Of a stretch of DNA of 64,000 nucleotides, positions 46,427-56,663 are shown piece by piece. The position numbers were made by a program, and so were the translations under genes. The DNA is taken from NCBI RefSeq assembly GCF_000022065.1, contig NC_011898.1:1076001-1140000 (forward strand), read 5' to 3'. The first letter of the stretch is position 1; the number at the start of each line of letters is the position of its first letter. The notes beneath the pieces are model-generated. The model searched no databases, was not told the DNA's origin, and saw only the letters and a list, made by a program, of their open reading frames with translations. The stretch comes from Ruminiclostridium cellulolyticum H10 (GTDB lineage Bacteria > Bacillota > Clostridia > Acetivibrionales > DSM-1351).

Positions 46427-48046
46427 ATGTATAAAGCTATTATTGTTGATGATGAAGATTTGGTACGCCAAGGTTTAAAAAAACACTTTGATTGGAGCGA
46501 CCACAATATTGAGATAGTTGCCGATCTTTCCGATGGCCAGAAGGCATTTCAGTATGTGAAGGACAATCACGTTGATTTGGTCCTTACTGATGTCCTCATG
46601 CCTTATATGGATGGAATAACATTGGCAAAGAATTTACGAGAGCTTTATCCAGAGATAAAGATAATATTTATTAGTGGTCATGATGATGTAAGCTACCTAA
46701 AAAATGCACTTAAAGTCGAGGCTGTGGACTATATTCTTAAATCCATCGATTTAGACGAGCTTAAAGATACTGTTAGCCGAGTGGTAAATACTATGAATAC
46801 TGAGAATCAGAGTAAAAAAACCATGGCTGATATGGAAAATCTATTAAATCAGAGTTTTCCACTTTTACAAGAGCGTTTTTTTATCACAATGATCCGCGAT
46901 GATTTCGAAAATCCTGATATAATGAAAGAACGTATAGCATTTTTGAATATCCCACTCAATGATGAAATGTATTATTGTGTACTAGTAGTGCAAATACAGC
47001 GTATTTACAGCAAGTTTCATGTCTTAACGGAACGTGAGAGACAAATTCTTTCCCTTCAGATACAAAACGAATGTACAGAAGTTGGTAAACAGTATAGTGA
47101 TACCATTTGCTTTGAAAATAAACAAGGTGAATATGTTATGATATTGTCCTTATTAGAAGATGAATATGAAGAAACTCTCCTTGAAGTTTCCGAAAATCTT
47201 GACAAGCGTCTCAACGGTTATATGAATTTGCCAGTATCTATTGGTATAAGTGACAGATTTAAAGGGCTTGAAAATATAAAAGCATCTTATGAGAATGCAT
47301 CAAATTCCATAAGTAAACGGTATTTACTTGATGACGAACTGACCATTTCCGTTGATAAATACGAAATGGACGAAAGTCTCAAAGAATATAAGGAAAGAGC
47401 TAAAAAGAGTCTGCAAGAATGTTTAAGCTCTGGAAATACCGAACAGGTGTCTGAGGTACTCCGAGAGCTTTTCCATATAATAAGAGAAAAATTTCCAGAT
47501 GATGAAGAGCAGAATCTGATGATTTTTTTACTACTACTCCCAACACGCATAGTAACTGATATTAAAATAAATAAAAAAAGTGATTATTCCAACCAGCGAA
47601 TGATTTTAGAGAAATTTCTGTGCTGTGCGGATTTTGAAGAACAATGCCTTCTGATTCAAAAGCTCTATTTTGAGGTGGCAACCCTTATGAGCAGCATGAG
47701 CAAAACATATTCCCATACAATCATCAATCAGGTGCGAAAGACTATTGAGGAACGCTTTAAGGAACAGATATCAATAAGTACATTAGCAAGGGATGTTTAC
47801 TTAACACCCACATATTTATGCGTTTTGTTTAAACAAGTTACCGGAACTACAATAAATGATTATTTAACTCTGACTCGACTTGAGAAAGCAAAGAAGCTTT
47901 TATCAGATCCGTACATAAAACTGTATGATGTATGTTATGAGGTTGGCTATTTATCACCAAGCTATTTTTCCCGTTTATTTAAGAAATACACAGGAATCTC
48001 GCCTAGCGAATACAGGAATGTTGCAATAGCATCTTCCGAGCAATAA
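46427..48046 (+). CDS. YesN-type AraC response regulator
   Basis: 539 residues: receiver domain (IIVDDEDLVRQGL, phospho-acceptor Asp55 in LTDVLMPYMDG, ISGHDDVSYLKNAL, DYILKSID), a middle region of about 280 residues, and a C-terminal AraC DNA-binding domain (ISISTLARDVYLTPTYLCVLFKQVTG and VCYEVGYLSPSYFSRLFKKYTGISP). GGGAG precedes the ATG. It pairs with the kinase three bases downstream and very probably activates the ABC importer and flavoprotein genes on both sides. Confidence 0.94.
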   Translation: MYKAIIVDDEDLVRQGLKKHFDWSDHNIEIVADLSDGQKAFQYVKDNHVDLVLTDVLMPYMDGITLAKNLRELYPEIKIIFISGHDDVSYLKNALKVEAVDYILKSIDLDELKDTVSRVVNTMNTENQSKKTMADMENLLNQSFPLLQERFFITMIRDDFENPDIMKERIAFLNIPLNDEMYYCVLVVQIQRIYSKFHVLTERERQILSLQIQNECTEVGKQYSDTICFENKQGEYVMILSLLEDEYEETLLEVSENLDKRLNGYMNLPVSIGISDRFKGLENIKASYENASNSISKRYLLDDELTISVDKYEMDESLKEYKERAKKSLQECLSSGNTEQVSEVLRELFHIIREKFPDDEEQNLMIFLLLLPTRIVTDIKINKKSDYSNQRMILEKFLCCADFEEQCLLIQKLYFEVATLMSSMSKTYSHTIINQVRKTIEERFKEQISISTLARDVYLTPTYLCVLFKQVTGTTINDYLTLTRLEKAKKLLSDPYIKLYDVCYEVGYLSPSYFSRLFKKYTGISPSEYRNVAIASSEQ

Positions 48047-48085
48047 CATTTGCATAATAAATCGGTGTGTAGAAAGGGAATATCT

Positions 48086-49888
48086 ATGAATCGAATTAAG
48101 TTACGCGAGAAAATTTCCAAACGGATTATATATAGTGATAATATGCGTCTATCAAAACGAGCAATAGCTCTTTTTGCTTTTAGTGTAGTTATACCGCTCA
48201 CAATTATTGTATATTTGTATTCCATTCATTCTGCAAATATTATCGAGAATGAGCTTTCAAACAATATGCAATTGGCGGTCAGTCAAATAAAAAACAATTT
48301 AGATTACCGTTTTGAACAGATTTCTGAGAGTGCACTTTCAATTCTTAGCACAGCCTATCCTTACATTAGAAGTGGCAGTACTAGTGTTGAAACTCAGTTA
48401 AAAGAATATGATGAACTGAAATCTCTGGTTTCAGCATATGAAGGAAAACATATGATAAGTAAAGTGCGTCTATATGTGCCTTCTGGTAAAATTTATGCAA
48501 ATCAGCAGGAAACATTTTATTCTTTGCCGGAACTTACAGATCAATCCAGAGAAACATACCAAAGGGGGGTTATTTGGCTCAAAACCTATGGCTCACGTAT
48601 TTATGAGGGAAGAGGTTTAACTAATATTATATCCTGCCGTATGACTATTTCCAGTAAAACCAATTATGATGAGATCGCAAGTATACTACAATTAGATATA
48701 GAAGAGACCAAGCTTAGCAGAATATTTTCAGCGGGTATAAGCATTGATGAGGAAATTTACCTGGTAGATTCAGACGGAGTTATAATTTCACACCCCGATT
48801 CAGCCCTAATTGGTAAAAACGGTCTGTCCAATACCGAGCTCAGTACTGTATTGCTGAAGAAAACGGGACATTTGAGCGGAAATATGAGTCAAAACGCAGA
48901 TCTTGTGGCATTTTCAAAATTGAGTGCAACGGACTGGTACCTTGTTATGAGACTGCCTGCAACTGCCGTTTACGGCTCTGATGTTTTTTCATTTGACGTT
49001 ATGCGTGCTCTTCTGATTATTGCTGTTGTTGTGGTTTTTGTTATCTCATTAATTTTGATATATTCCAGTATTATAGAAAACACCATAAAACGGATAAATA
49101 ATGCTATCATGGTACTTAACAATGAAGGTATTGATCAAGTTGATAGCACCCTTTCAAAGAATAATAACAAATCACTTGCATTATTAGAGAATAACGCTAA
49201 CCAATTGGTTGTTACTATCAAGAGGTTAATGGAAGAATCATATGAAGCTAAATTGAAAGCACGTGATTATCAGTTAAAAGCTTTGCAGGCACAAATAAAT
49301 CCTCATTTTCTGTACAACACTTTAGATTCCATAAAATGGATGATATTAGAGGATCATAAGAAAGACAGTATATGGATGATTAATGCATTTTCAAAATATT
49401 TCCGCCTCAGCTTAAGCAAAGGCAGAGATGTTGTTACTCTTCATGATGAATTGGAGCTGATTCAGGCCTATATTGGAATTATGCAAAAAAGGTTTAGTAA
49501 TATTTCTACTATAGATATTAATATAGAAGATAATCTAAAGGAGTGTCTTATTCCTAAATTATCACTGCAACCATTAGTTGAAAATGCACTTAACCATGGT
49601 ATTCTGCACAAACAAGCCAGCGACGGTCAGCTTGTTATTACAGCAAAAGAGGAAAATGGTAAATTGGAAATCATTATTAAGGATAATGGTAAGGGAATGA
49701 GCCTGGAGCAACTAGAAAGACTCTTAAACGAAGAAAATAGTAACACAAAGGGTTATGGCCTTGGTAATGTAGATGAAAGACTCAAGCTATTTGGAGGGGA
49801 TGATTGTGGACTCACAGTAAGCTCCGAGTTAAATATAGGTACAACCGTTACCCTTTCGTTGCCCTTGAGGTACATGGACCAGGAATGA
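48086..49888 (+). CDS. YesM-type sensor histidine kinase
   Basis: About 600 residues. Membrane helix near 28-50 (ALFAFSVVIPLTIIVYLY), an extracytoplasmic dCache-like domain to about residue 300, a second helix (RALLIIAVVVVFVISLILIY), then the His_kinase domain (QAQINPHFLYNTLDSIKW) and HATPase (PLVENALNHGI, DNGKGM, GYGLGNVDERLKL). It senses an extracellular ligand, probably a sugar, and phosphorylates the YesN partner. An upstream TTG at 48050 is in frame, but GAAAGGGA selects the ATG at 48086. Confidence 0.92.
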   Translation: MNRIKLREKISKRIIYSDNMRLSKRAIALFAFSVVIPLTIIVYLYSIHSANIIENELSNNMQLAVSQIKNNLDYRFEQISESALSILSTAYPYIRSGSTSVETQLKEYDELKSLVSAYEGKHMISKVRLYVPSGKIYANQQETFYSLPELTDQSRETYQRGVIWLKTYGSRIYEGRGLTNIISCRMTISSKTNYDEIASILQLDIEETKLSRIFSAGISIDEEIYLVDSDGVIISHPDSALIGKNGLSNTELSTVLLKKTGHLSGNMSQNADLVAFSKLSATDWYLVMRLPATAVYGSDVFSFDVMRALLIIAVVVVFVISLILIYSSIIENTIKRINNAIMVLNNEGIDQVDSTLSKNNNKSLALLENNANQLVVTIKRLMEESYEAKLKARDYQLKALQAQINPHFLYNTLDSIKWMILEDHKKDSIWMINAFSKYFRLSLSKGRDVVTLHDELELIQAYIGIMQKRFSNISTIDINIEDNLKECLIPKLSLQPLVENALNHGILHKQASDGQLVITAKEENGKLEIIIKDNGKGMSLEQLERLLNEENSNTKGYGLGNVDERLKLFGGDDCGLTVSSELNIGTTVTLSLPLRYMDQE

Positions 49889-49949
49889 ATATAAAGTAAA
49901 TAACTCTATGAGGATAGTAATATTTATAGCTACTGTGAAACAGAGAAAA

Positions 49950-50017
49950 GAGCATAGGGACTGTTAGAATAGTATATATGTGGTTTATTCTACCAATCTC
50001 TATGTTCTATATTTTTA
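49950..50017 (+). terminator. Long hairpin after the two-component genes
   Basis: A 23-bp stem with two mismatches and some G-U pairs runs from AGAGCATAGGGA to CTCTATGTTCT and is followed by ATATTTTT. It separates the regulator genes from the ABC importer. Confidence 0.7.
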
Positions 50018-50261
50018 CCTTTTTAGTACTATTTCAATAAATTATAATACAAATTAAACAAATTTTTATGCAAATATAACAGTTTTGGATAAGAAATCAG
50101 AAGATTGAGTCATTCAACTTAGAATGTTTGTGTGCTAATATAAAAACATAGATTGAATACAAACTTTAACTGAAAGCTTTCAAAGTCTATATTCTACACA
50201 TTTTAAAATGTTCTATTATGTAAAGTTTCTACTGACAGGCAATTTTCGGAGGAATAATACT
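50018..50261 (+). promoter_or_regulatory. Upstream region of the ABC importer operon
   Basis: No gene. A perfect 12-bp palindrome TGAAAGCTTTCA at 50171-50182 resembles a shortened catabolite-control (cre) site that lacks the central CG. It could be an operator for the importer operon, at low certainty. Confidence 0.4.
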
Positions 50262-51230
50262 ATGAAAATGATTGCTTCAAAATCAAAAGCAAAAAACGAA
50301 ATACAAAAGCATTCTAAATTAGGAGCATATTTAAAAGAGCATTATCTCATGTATTTAATGCTGCTCCCCGGACTATTCTTTTTAATAGTCTATAAGTTCT
50401 TGCCACTGTATGGTATTACAATTGCGTTTAAGGATTATAGTATTTTTGCCGGTAATAATCCGTTGGATGCAATTGCAAAAAGCGAATGGGTAGGATTGCA
50501 GCATTTTGAACGATTATTCGCAAGTTCAGCGTTTATCAAAGTCCTTTTTAATACTTTGATTATTAACCTTTATAAGATTTTGTTTCTATTCCCAATTCCT
50601 ATAGTATGTGCGATTTTACTAAACGAAATCCGTAATAAAGTTTACCGTAAACTGGCACAGACCGCAATATATGTTCCATATTTCTTTTCCTGGGTTGTTA
50701 CGTTTGGTATTTTTTATTCTTTGCTAGGAACTTATGGAATTGTAAACACCGGGTTAGCTGCGTTTGGGTTTGAAAGGATTAGCTTTTTCGCGGACACAAA
50801 CGTGTTCCGTGGACTGTTAGTATTTACCGAGGGCTGGAAAGAAGTCGGTTGGAATACAGTTATTTATTTGGCAGCTATCACAGGTATTGACATTTCTCTC
50901 TATGAAGCGGCTCGAGTAGATGGTGCTTCCAAGATACGTCAAATCTGGCATATAACATTGCCGGGAATGGCATCTACCATCGTATTGATGCTGATTCTAA
51001 AGGTAGGGTATATCCTGGATACTGGATTTGAGCAGATTCTTGTATTCTACAATGCGACAGTGTACGATGTTGCGGATGTAATCCAAACTTATGTTTACCG
51101 TATGGGCTTAGGTCAATCAGATTTTGCCTTAGGAACTGCACTTGGTTTATTTAATTCGGTTGTAGCATTTATCTTAATTGTTGGTGCAAATTCTGTTTGC
51201 AAGAGGTTACTTCATAGGAGTATTTGGTAA
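50262..51230 (+). CDS. ABC sugar permease (LplB/YteP type)
   Basis: 322 residues with six membrane helices and the EAA loop EAARVDGASKIRQIWHITLPGM. It starts YLMYLMLLPGLFFLIVYKFLPLYG, the LplB pattern for importers of oligosaccharides and alditols. An upstream start at 50208 is in frame, but CGGAGG selects the ATG at 50262. With the next permease and the binding protein it forms a CUT1-like importer. No ATPase gene is present, so a shared MsmK/UgpC-type ATPase must be used. Confidence 0.93.
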   Translation: MKMIASKSKAKNEIQKHSKLGAYLKEHYLMYLMLLPGLFFLIVYKFLPLYGITIAFKDYSIFAGNNPLDAIAKSEWVGLQHFERLFASSAFIKVLFNTLIINLYKILFLFPIPIVCAILLNEIRNKVYRKLAQTAIYVPYFFSWVVTFGIFYSLLGTYGIVNTGLAAFGFERISFFADTNVFRGLLVFTEGWKEVGWNTVIYLAAITGIDISLYEAARVDGASKIRQIWHITLPGMASTIVLMLILKVGYILDTGFEQILVFYNATVYDVADVIQTYVYRMGLGQSDFALGTALGLFNSVVAFILIVGANSVCKRLLHRSIW

Positions 51231-51265
51231 TGAACTGAAAGTATATCTTGTTAGAGGTGAAAACT

Positions 51266-52162
51266 ATGTTATTGAAGAAAAAGAAAACGGGCATCCCGCT
51301 GGAAGCAAGTGAGAAGGTAATGGTAGTAATTTCCTATATTGTTATGAGTATACTTGCACTGTGTGCGATACTTCCCATTTTACACGTGCTATCTAAGTCA
51401 TTCAGTAGTGCGTCTGCTGTTACATCGGGTTCTGTATTATTTTGGCCTGTTGATATACAGTTCGAAACAATGGAATATGTTCTCAAGGAAACGACATTTT
51501 TACATTCTCTTAAAAATACCGTAATTGTTACGGTAGTGGGTACAATCATTAGTATGGCAGTAACAATTACAACTGCTTATCCACTATCCAAGCCCTCATT
51601 TAAGGGTCGTAAAGTCTTTATTATGTTATACATTATCAGCATGGTGTTCTTTGGTGGAATAATTCCTGCATATATGGTGGTTCGTACCCTAGGTATTATT
51701 GACACATTTGCAGCACTGATACTTCCGTTTTTTATAGTACATTTCAATATGTTCATTGTTAAAAATTATTTTGAAGGCTTACCTGAAAGTGTTGAAGAAT
51801 CGGCAAAAATTGACGGTGCCAGTGATGTAAGAATATTGATATCAATTGTGTGTCCAATGTCTAAACCTGTATTGGCGACAGTAGCTATGTTATACGCTGT
51901 TAATTATTGGAACAACTACTTCCATGCTGTTATGTATACCAATAGTACTGAAATGCAGACATTGCAGCTGTTTACCTACAACACTATAAGCAATACACAG
52001 ACAATTGTTGAGCGTCTTGTAGCAGGTAATTTCTCTAATGTTTCAATCGATGGAATTGTTTCAGCAGTAGTTGTTCTTTCACTAATACCTATTGTTGCAT
52101 TATACCCATTTGTTCAGAGATATATGGTTCAAGGTATTACGATTGGCTCAGTCAAAGGTTAG
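51266..52162 (+). CDS. ABC sugar permease (LplC/YtcP type)
   Basis: 298 residues with six helices and the EAA loop EESAKIDGASDVRILISIVCPMSKP. Second permease of the importer. An in-frame TTG at 51248 precedes it, but AGAGGTGAAAAC favours the ATG at 51266. Ends GITIGSVKG, which is typical of LplC/YtcP permeases. It follows the first permease by 35 bp and precedes the binding protein by 70 bp. Confidence 0.93.
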   Translation: MLLKKKKTGIPLEASEKVMVVISYIVMSILALCAILPILHVLSKSFSSASAVTSGSVLFWPVDIQFETMEYVLKETTFLHSLKNTVIVTVVGTIISMAVTITTAYPLSKPSFKGRKVFIMLYIISMVFFGGIIPAYMVVRTLGIIDTFAALILPFFIVHFNMFIVKNYFEGLPESVEESAKIDGASDVRILISIVCPMSKPVLATVAMLYAVNYWNNYFHAVMYTNSTEMQTLQLFTYNTISNTQTIVERLVAGNFSNVSIDGIVSAVVVLSLIPIVALYPFVQRYMVQGITIGSVKG

Positions 52163-52232
52163 CCAAACTTTAATTTATTTCACATGTAGTTTATCGGGAA
52201 ACCGATAAAAATAAAAAGGAGGAAGGGAAAAT

Positions 52233-53810
52233 ATGAAGAAGATTTTTGTATTATTTCTTGCGGTTTTGATGATTGTATCTAGCTTAGCAGCTTGTGGACA
52301 GAGCAGTAATTCCACTCCAAGTAACACCTCAACAGCAGGTACAGCAACTGGGGCGAAAGCTTTGGATGGCGAAAAGCCGGAACTCAAGTATCTTGGCTAT
52401 AACGTCAGCTTTGATCCTAACACTGACGGCATGGCAAAAATCTATGAAGAAAAAACAGGTTACAAAGTAAAGTACAACGTACTTCCCGCTGAAAATGCAG
52501 ATGAAAAGCTCCTTATGGAAGTTGCATCCGGTGCTGATTATGATGTAATTCAGGTGAGTGTATCTCAGTTCCAAACGCTTCTCTCACAAGGTGCTTTAAA
52601 GCCTCTTTCAGATTTGCTTGATAAGTATGGTCAGGATGTCCTAAAAGGTGTAAATGAAGATTCCTGGAAGGCTTGTTCAGGTTCGGATGGCAAAATCTAT
52701 GGTATTCCTTATAAATATCCATACCCGACTGAAATAACAACGTTCATGGTGGCAAGAATGGACTTGATGAAAGCAGCTGGTATTAATGAACTACCAAAAA
52801 CAATAGACGAATTCTACAACACCCTTGTTACTCTTAAAAAGTTTTATGGAGATAAATACATAATCTTCACTGGCCCGTTCCGTGCTGCCTCAGAAGCTTC
52901 AGTTAACTGGGATATCCCGCAAAGTATAACTTCTGCATTTGGTATCTACAATGACTGGATGGTTGATGAAAACGGTAAAGTCTACTACATGACTGAACAT
53001 AAGAATTTCTCAAAAATGATTGAATTCATGCAAAAACTATCAAAAGAGGGACTTATAGATCGTGATTGGGCGGTTAACAACACAACCACGGTTAATGAGA
53101 AATTATCTGCAGGAAAAGCAATAATAGCAGCTTCAAATCGTGTCGGTGTTGCTGTTACTACTCCAATCATGACAGGTAAAGATGGTTTGGGCCTTAAAAA
53201 CGAAGATCTTGGCTACATAGGTGCACTGGCAGGTTCTGACGGCACTTGCAAATATATGAAGACTGAAGCAATTAATCAGGTAACCTGTATACTGAAAAGC
53301 TCCAAGAATGCTGAGCATGTTATCAACTGGGTTAACGTTAAACAGCAAAATCAGCTTTACTTGAATATCGGTGTTGAAGGTACACACTTCACCTATGATG
53401 CTGATGGATCCATAAAACCGATTAATCCTATCTTTTCAGAGGAACGTGGTAATTCATACTGGTATCTTAACAGTACTAATGAGGAAGAGTTTGCAAAACA
53501 GTGGCCTTCCCGTGTTAGAAAGAGTGATGCTATGTGGGCTGCATTCGATGCAGTTACCAACAAAGCAAACAAAGATACACCAGATATTTTTGTAGATAAT
53601 ACTTTTGCATTCATGCCTTCATTGGAGAATTACTCCAAATATAATCAGTCATTATTTAAAGCTACCAGCGACTTCATTCTCCAGTTGATTGGTGGAACTA
53701 AGAAAATTGATGACCTCAAAACCTTCCAGTCAGACTGGACAAATAGTGGAGGCGAGAAGATAAAAACAGAAATGCAGAATTGGTATGACGACTTCTATGG
53801 TAAAAAGTAA
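52233..53810 (+). CDS. Extracellular sugar-binding lipoprotein (LplA/YtcQ type)
   Basis: 525 residues. Lipoprotein signal with lipobox LAAC (Cys near residue 21), then an NST-rich linker and a large type I sugar-binding fold (KPELKYLGYNVSFDPN, EEKTGYKVKYNVLP, SGADYDVIQVSVSQF). The size fits the LplA/YtcQ group that feeds permeases of the LplB/LplC type. AAAGGAGGAAGGG precedes the ATG. It ends 20 bp before a strong hairpin, which could raise its mRNA level relative to the enzymes behind it. Confidence 0.93.
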   Translation: MKKIFVLFLAVLMIVSSLAACGQSSNSTPSNTSTAGTATGAKALDGEKPELKYLGYNVSFDPNTDGMAKIYEEKTGYKVKYNVLPAENADEKLLMEVASGADYDVIQVSVSQFQTLLSQGALKPLSDLLDKYGQDVLKGVNEDSWKACSGSDGKIYGIPYKYPYPTEITTFMVARMDLMKAAGINELPKTIDEFYNTLVTLKKFYGDKYIIFTGPFRAASEASVNWDIPQSITSAFGIYNDWMVDENGKVYYMTEHKNFSKMIEFMQKLSKEGLIDRDWAVNNTTTVNEKLSAGKAIIAASNRVGVAVTTPIMTGKDGLGLKNEDLGYIGALAGSDGTCKYMKTEAINQVTCILKSSKNAEHVINWVNVKQQNQLYLNIGVEGTHFTYDADGSIKPINPIFSEERGNSYWYLNSTNEEEFAKQWPSRVRKSDAMWAAFDAVTNKANKDTPDIFVDNTFAFMPSLENYSKYNQSLFKATSDFILQLIGGTKKIDDLKTFQSDWTNSGGEKIKTEMQNWYDDFYGKK

Positions 53811-53830
53811 ATATATCAGCTAGTGTATTT

Positions 53831-53861
53831 TTTGTAGCAGTCCCAGTGGGGCTGCTACAAA
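53831..53861 (+). other. Intercistronic hairpin after the binding protein
   Basis: TTTGTAGCAG / CTGCTACAAA is a perfect 10-bp stem with an 11-nt loop. It has no T-run on the plus strand, so it is more likely a 3' stabiliser or partial terminator inside the operon than a full terminator. Confidence 0.6.
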
Positions 53862-53897
53862 ACTAAATAAACGAATTATAGAATAAGGAGAAAGAGC

Positions 53898-55271
53898 ATG
53901 AGCAAAGTAAACTATACAAAAGAACTTCCTGTTTATCGTGATATAGATATCCTTGTTGTTGGTGCAGGCCCAGCGGGTATCGGAGCTGCTATATGTGCAG
54001 CAAGAAACGGTGCAAAGACACTAGTGATTGATGACACCGGCTGTGTGGGAGGACAGGCTACCAACGGTCTGGTAGGCCCTTTTATGACTGTATATGATGC
54101 AAAGAGTGAAAAACAGATTATAAAAGGTATCTTTGAAGAAATAGTAAATCGCATGGTTGAAATGGGTGGTGCCATTCAGCCCAGTGAAGTGAGATCCAGA
54201 ACGTCTCGTGCAGGTTTCTATAAAATTGGTCATGACCATGTAGGACCCTTTGATCACGAGGCTTTAAAATTGGTTGCTTCAGACATGATTATTGAAGCTG
54301 GTGCAGAACTACTCTTACACACCCAGTTTATAGATGTACTAAAAGAGGATGATAAGATTGTTGGTGTGGTGATTGCGAACAAGTCGGGAATTTCCGTCAT
54401 ACGTGCAAAAATTATAATCGACTGTTCAGGTGATGCAGATGTGGCAGCGAGGTCCGGCGTAAAATATGAACTAGGTAACGTAAATGATGGCAACATACAG
54501 CCGGCGACTATGTTTTTCCGAGTTTGCAATGTTGATTCAGAAAGATTGAAGGCACATATTAAGGAGCATGAGGAGGAAATCCGTCCTTTCTATGGACCAT
54601 TCAGCTGGCTGATTAAGGAAAAACAAGAGGAATGGGGAGATGTTCCTCGTGCAGAGGTGTGTCTTTTTGAAAGTCCCGAACCCGGCGAATATCGTTTAAA
54701 CGTAACCCGTATTTTAGATATTGACGGGACGAATGCCGAGGATCTGACCAAGGCTGAATTAATCGGTATGAAGCAGGTACATAAAGTATTCAATTTTATG
54801 AAGAAATACGCAGTTGGTTTTGAGAATGCAAAGTTTATGGGTACAGCTGCCAGAATAGGAATTCGTGAAACCCGTCATATTGAAGGTCTGTACAAGCTGA
54901 CGGCAGACGATGTTTTAAATTGCCGAGTACCTGAAAACTCCATAGCCGTTCTGGCAACCAATATGGATACTCACAATAAGAGCGACCCGGGTGGAACATA
55001 TTATACCTTAGAAAAAGGCCCTTACTTTGGTGTACCGTACACTTGCCTGGTACCAAAGGGTGTAAGTAATCTCTTTGTAGCAGGGCGTTCACTCTCAGCT
55101 GATGCGATAGCCGGTTCGGCTACCCGTATGATACCTTGCTGTATTGTATTCGGGCAGGCAGCCGGAACTGCAGCAGCAATAGCTGTTAAGGAAGGTAGGC
55201 TCCCGGCTGATATTGATGTAGACGAGCTCCGTGCAACATTGAAAGAGCAAGGTGCATTTTTAGGTGACTAA
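53898..55271 (+). CDS. FAD-dependent oxidoreductase (PF12831), paralogue C
   Basis: 457 residues, cytoplasmic. ILVVGAGPAGIGAAICAARNG with GGQATNGLVGPFMTVYDAK, DCSGDADVAARSGVKYELG, GIRETRHIEGLYKLTADDVL, NKSDPGGTYYTLEKG, PYTCLVPKGVSNLFVAGRS and RMIPCCIVFGQAAGTAAAIA. Nearest in design to paralogue B. ATAAGGAG precedes the ATG. It is first of three consecutive flavoprotein genes downstream of the importer. The substrate is unknown; the FAD part is complete. Confidence 0.9.
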   Translation: MSKVNYTKELPVYRDIDILVVGAGPAGIGAAICAARNGAKTLVIDDTGCVGGQATNGLVGPFMTVYDAKSEKQIIKGIFEEIVNRMVEMGGAIQPSEVRSRTSRAGFYKIGHDHVGPFDHEALKLVASDMIIEAGAELLLHTQFIDVLKEDDKIVGVVIANKSGISVIRAKIIIDCSGDADVAARSGVKYELGNVNDGNIQPATMFFRVCNVDSERLKAHIKEHEEEIRPFYGPFSWLIKEKQEEWGDVPRAEVCLFESPEPGEYRLNVTRILDIDGTNAEDLTKAELIGMKQVHKVFNFMKKYAVGFENAKFMGTAARIGIRETRHIEGLYKLTADDVLNCRVPENSIAVLATNMDTHNKSDPGGTYYTLEKGPYFGVPYTCLVPKGVSNLFVAGRSLSADAIAGSATRMIPCCIVFGQAAGTAAAIAVKEGRLPADIDVDELRATLKEQGAFLGD

Positions 55272-55298
55272 TGATTATTAACTTTGGAGGATACAGGC

Positions 55299-56606
55299 AT
55301 GAGTTTTGAATCAGTATCATATCAGAAATCTTTGGAGGTAGCAGCCCATTATGATGTTGTTGTCATAGGCTCCGGCCCTGCCGGCATTTGTGCAGCTGTT
55401 TCAGCGGCTCGAATGGGGGCTAAAACTGCATTAATTGAGCGTTATGGTACCCTTGGTGGTAATTTGACAAATGGTGCTGTTGCACCAATTCTCGGAAGTG
55501 TATCGAGAGGAACATTACGAGATGAGCTTATTGTACGTCTTGGTGTTCCGGACAGCGACGAAACAGGTGTAACTCAACAAACTCACGACTTTGAAAAAGC
55601 AAAGCGCGTGCTTGTAGATTTTGCACATGAAGCAGGTGTTAAGATTTATTTACAAACCCCCGTTGTTGATACGATAACAGATGGAAAAAGGCTTACAGGT
55701 ATTGTCATTTCTCAAAAAACGGGTATGAAGGTAATCAGGGCAAAATCCTTTATTGATGCTTCCGGTGACGGTGATGTTGCATACTTTGCAGGTGCAGAAT
55801 ATGAAATGGGACGCGAAGGAGATTCCTTGCTACAACCTGTTACTTTGATGTTCCGCTTGCAGGGCGTTGAGGATGATGCACTAACTTGTATAGGTGAGCT
55901 TGACCACGTTACTTACAAAGGTGAAAGATTCCTTGATTATACAACCAGACTTTGCAACGAAGGCCATTTACCGCCTAATGCGGCATCGGTACGTTCATTC
56001 CGCACTTCTGTTCCCGGTGAACGTGTTATCAACACTACGCAGACAAATGGTATTTCTGCATTGTTAAGTGATGATTTGGAAAAGGCTGAGGTTGACCTAC
56101 GTGCCCAGATTGATGCTGTAACTGATTTTCTGCGAAAGTATGTTGATGGTTATCAGAATTGTTTTGTAAAGAGTACGGCAAATACTCTGGGAGTTCGTGA
56201 GACTCGCCGTTTTATTGGACAATATATGCTTCAGGACTTAGATCTTCGTACAGGAAGAAGATTTGAAGATGTTGTTGTTCACAAGGCAAGCTTTATAGTG
56301 GACATTCATAATCCAGCAGGTAGTGCACAGGCTGAAGGAGTACCTGAGGAGGTAATTCCTTATGATATTCCTTTGCGCAGTTTGATTCCAAAGAGCTTGG
56401 ATGGTTTAGTTCTTGCTGGAAGATGTATTTCGGGTACGCACCGAGCACATGCTTCTTATCGAGTTATGTCAATCTGTATGGCGATAGGTGAAGCGGCGGG
56501 TATAACTGCTGTACTAGCAGCACAAAAGGATATATCACCTCGTGAAGTTGATTTCAAAGATGTACAGAAAGTTTTGAGTGAACGGGGAGTTGAGCTTTTC
56601 GATTGA
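55299..56606 (+). CDS. FAD-dependent oxidoreductase (PF12831), paralogue D
   Basis: 435 residues. VVVIGSGPAGICAAVSAARMG with ERYGTLGGNLTNGAVAPILG, DASGDGDVAYFAGAEYEMG, LGVRETRRFIGQYMLQDLDLRTG, VDIHNPAGSAQ, IPLRSLIPKSLDGLVLAGR and RVMSICMAIGEAAGITA. A GRRFED insertion where B, C and E have LN makes it the most divergent in that loop. An in-frame TTG at 55284 exists, but TTGGAGG selects the ATG at 55299. 27 bp separate it from paralogue C. Confidence 0.9.
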   Translation: MSFESVSYQKSLEVAAHYDVVVIGSGPAGICAAVSAARMGAKTALIERYGTLGGNLTNGAVAPILGSVSRGTLRDELIVRLGVPDSDETGVTQQTHDFEKAKRVLVDFAHEAGVKIYLQTPVVDTITDGKRLTGIVISQKTGMKVIRAKSFIDASGDGDVAYFAGAEYEMGREGDSLLQPVTLMFRLQGVEDDALTCIGELDHVTYKGERFLDYTTRLCNEGHLPPNAASVRSFRTSVPGERVINTTQTNGISALLSDDLEKAEVDLRAQIDAVTDFLRKYVDGYQNCFVKSTANTLGVRETRRFIGQYMLQDLDLRTGRRFEDVVVHKASFIVDIHNPAGSAQAEGVPEEVIPYDIPLRSLIPKSLDGLVLAGRCISGTHRAHASYRVMSICMAIGEAAGITAVLAAQKDISPREVDFKDVQKVLSERGVELFD

Positions 56607-56663
56607 CTTATCTCTTTAGCTAAAAGTTTAGCCATATAGTTATTGGCACTGTAAGGAGGATTT

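Noticed and set aside
50171-50182. TGAAAGCTTTCA considered as a cre site
   Set aside because: It lacks the central CG and is two bases shorter than the consensus, so it is reported only as a possible operator.
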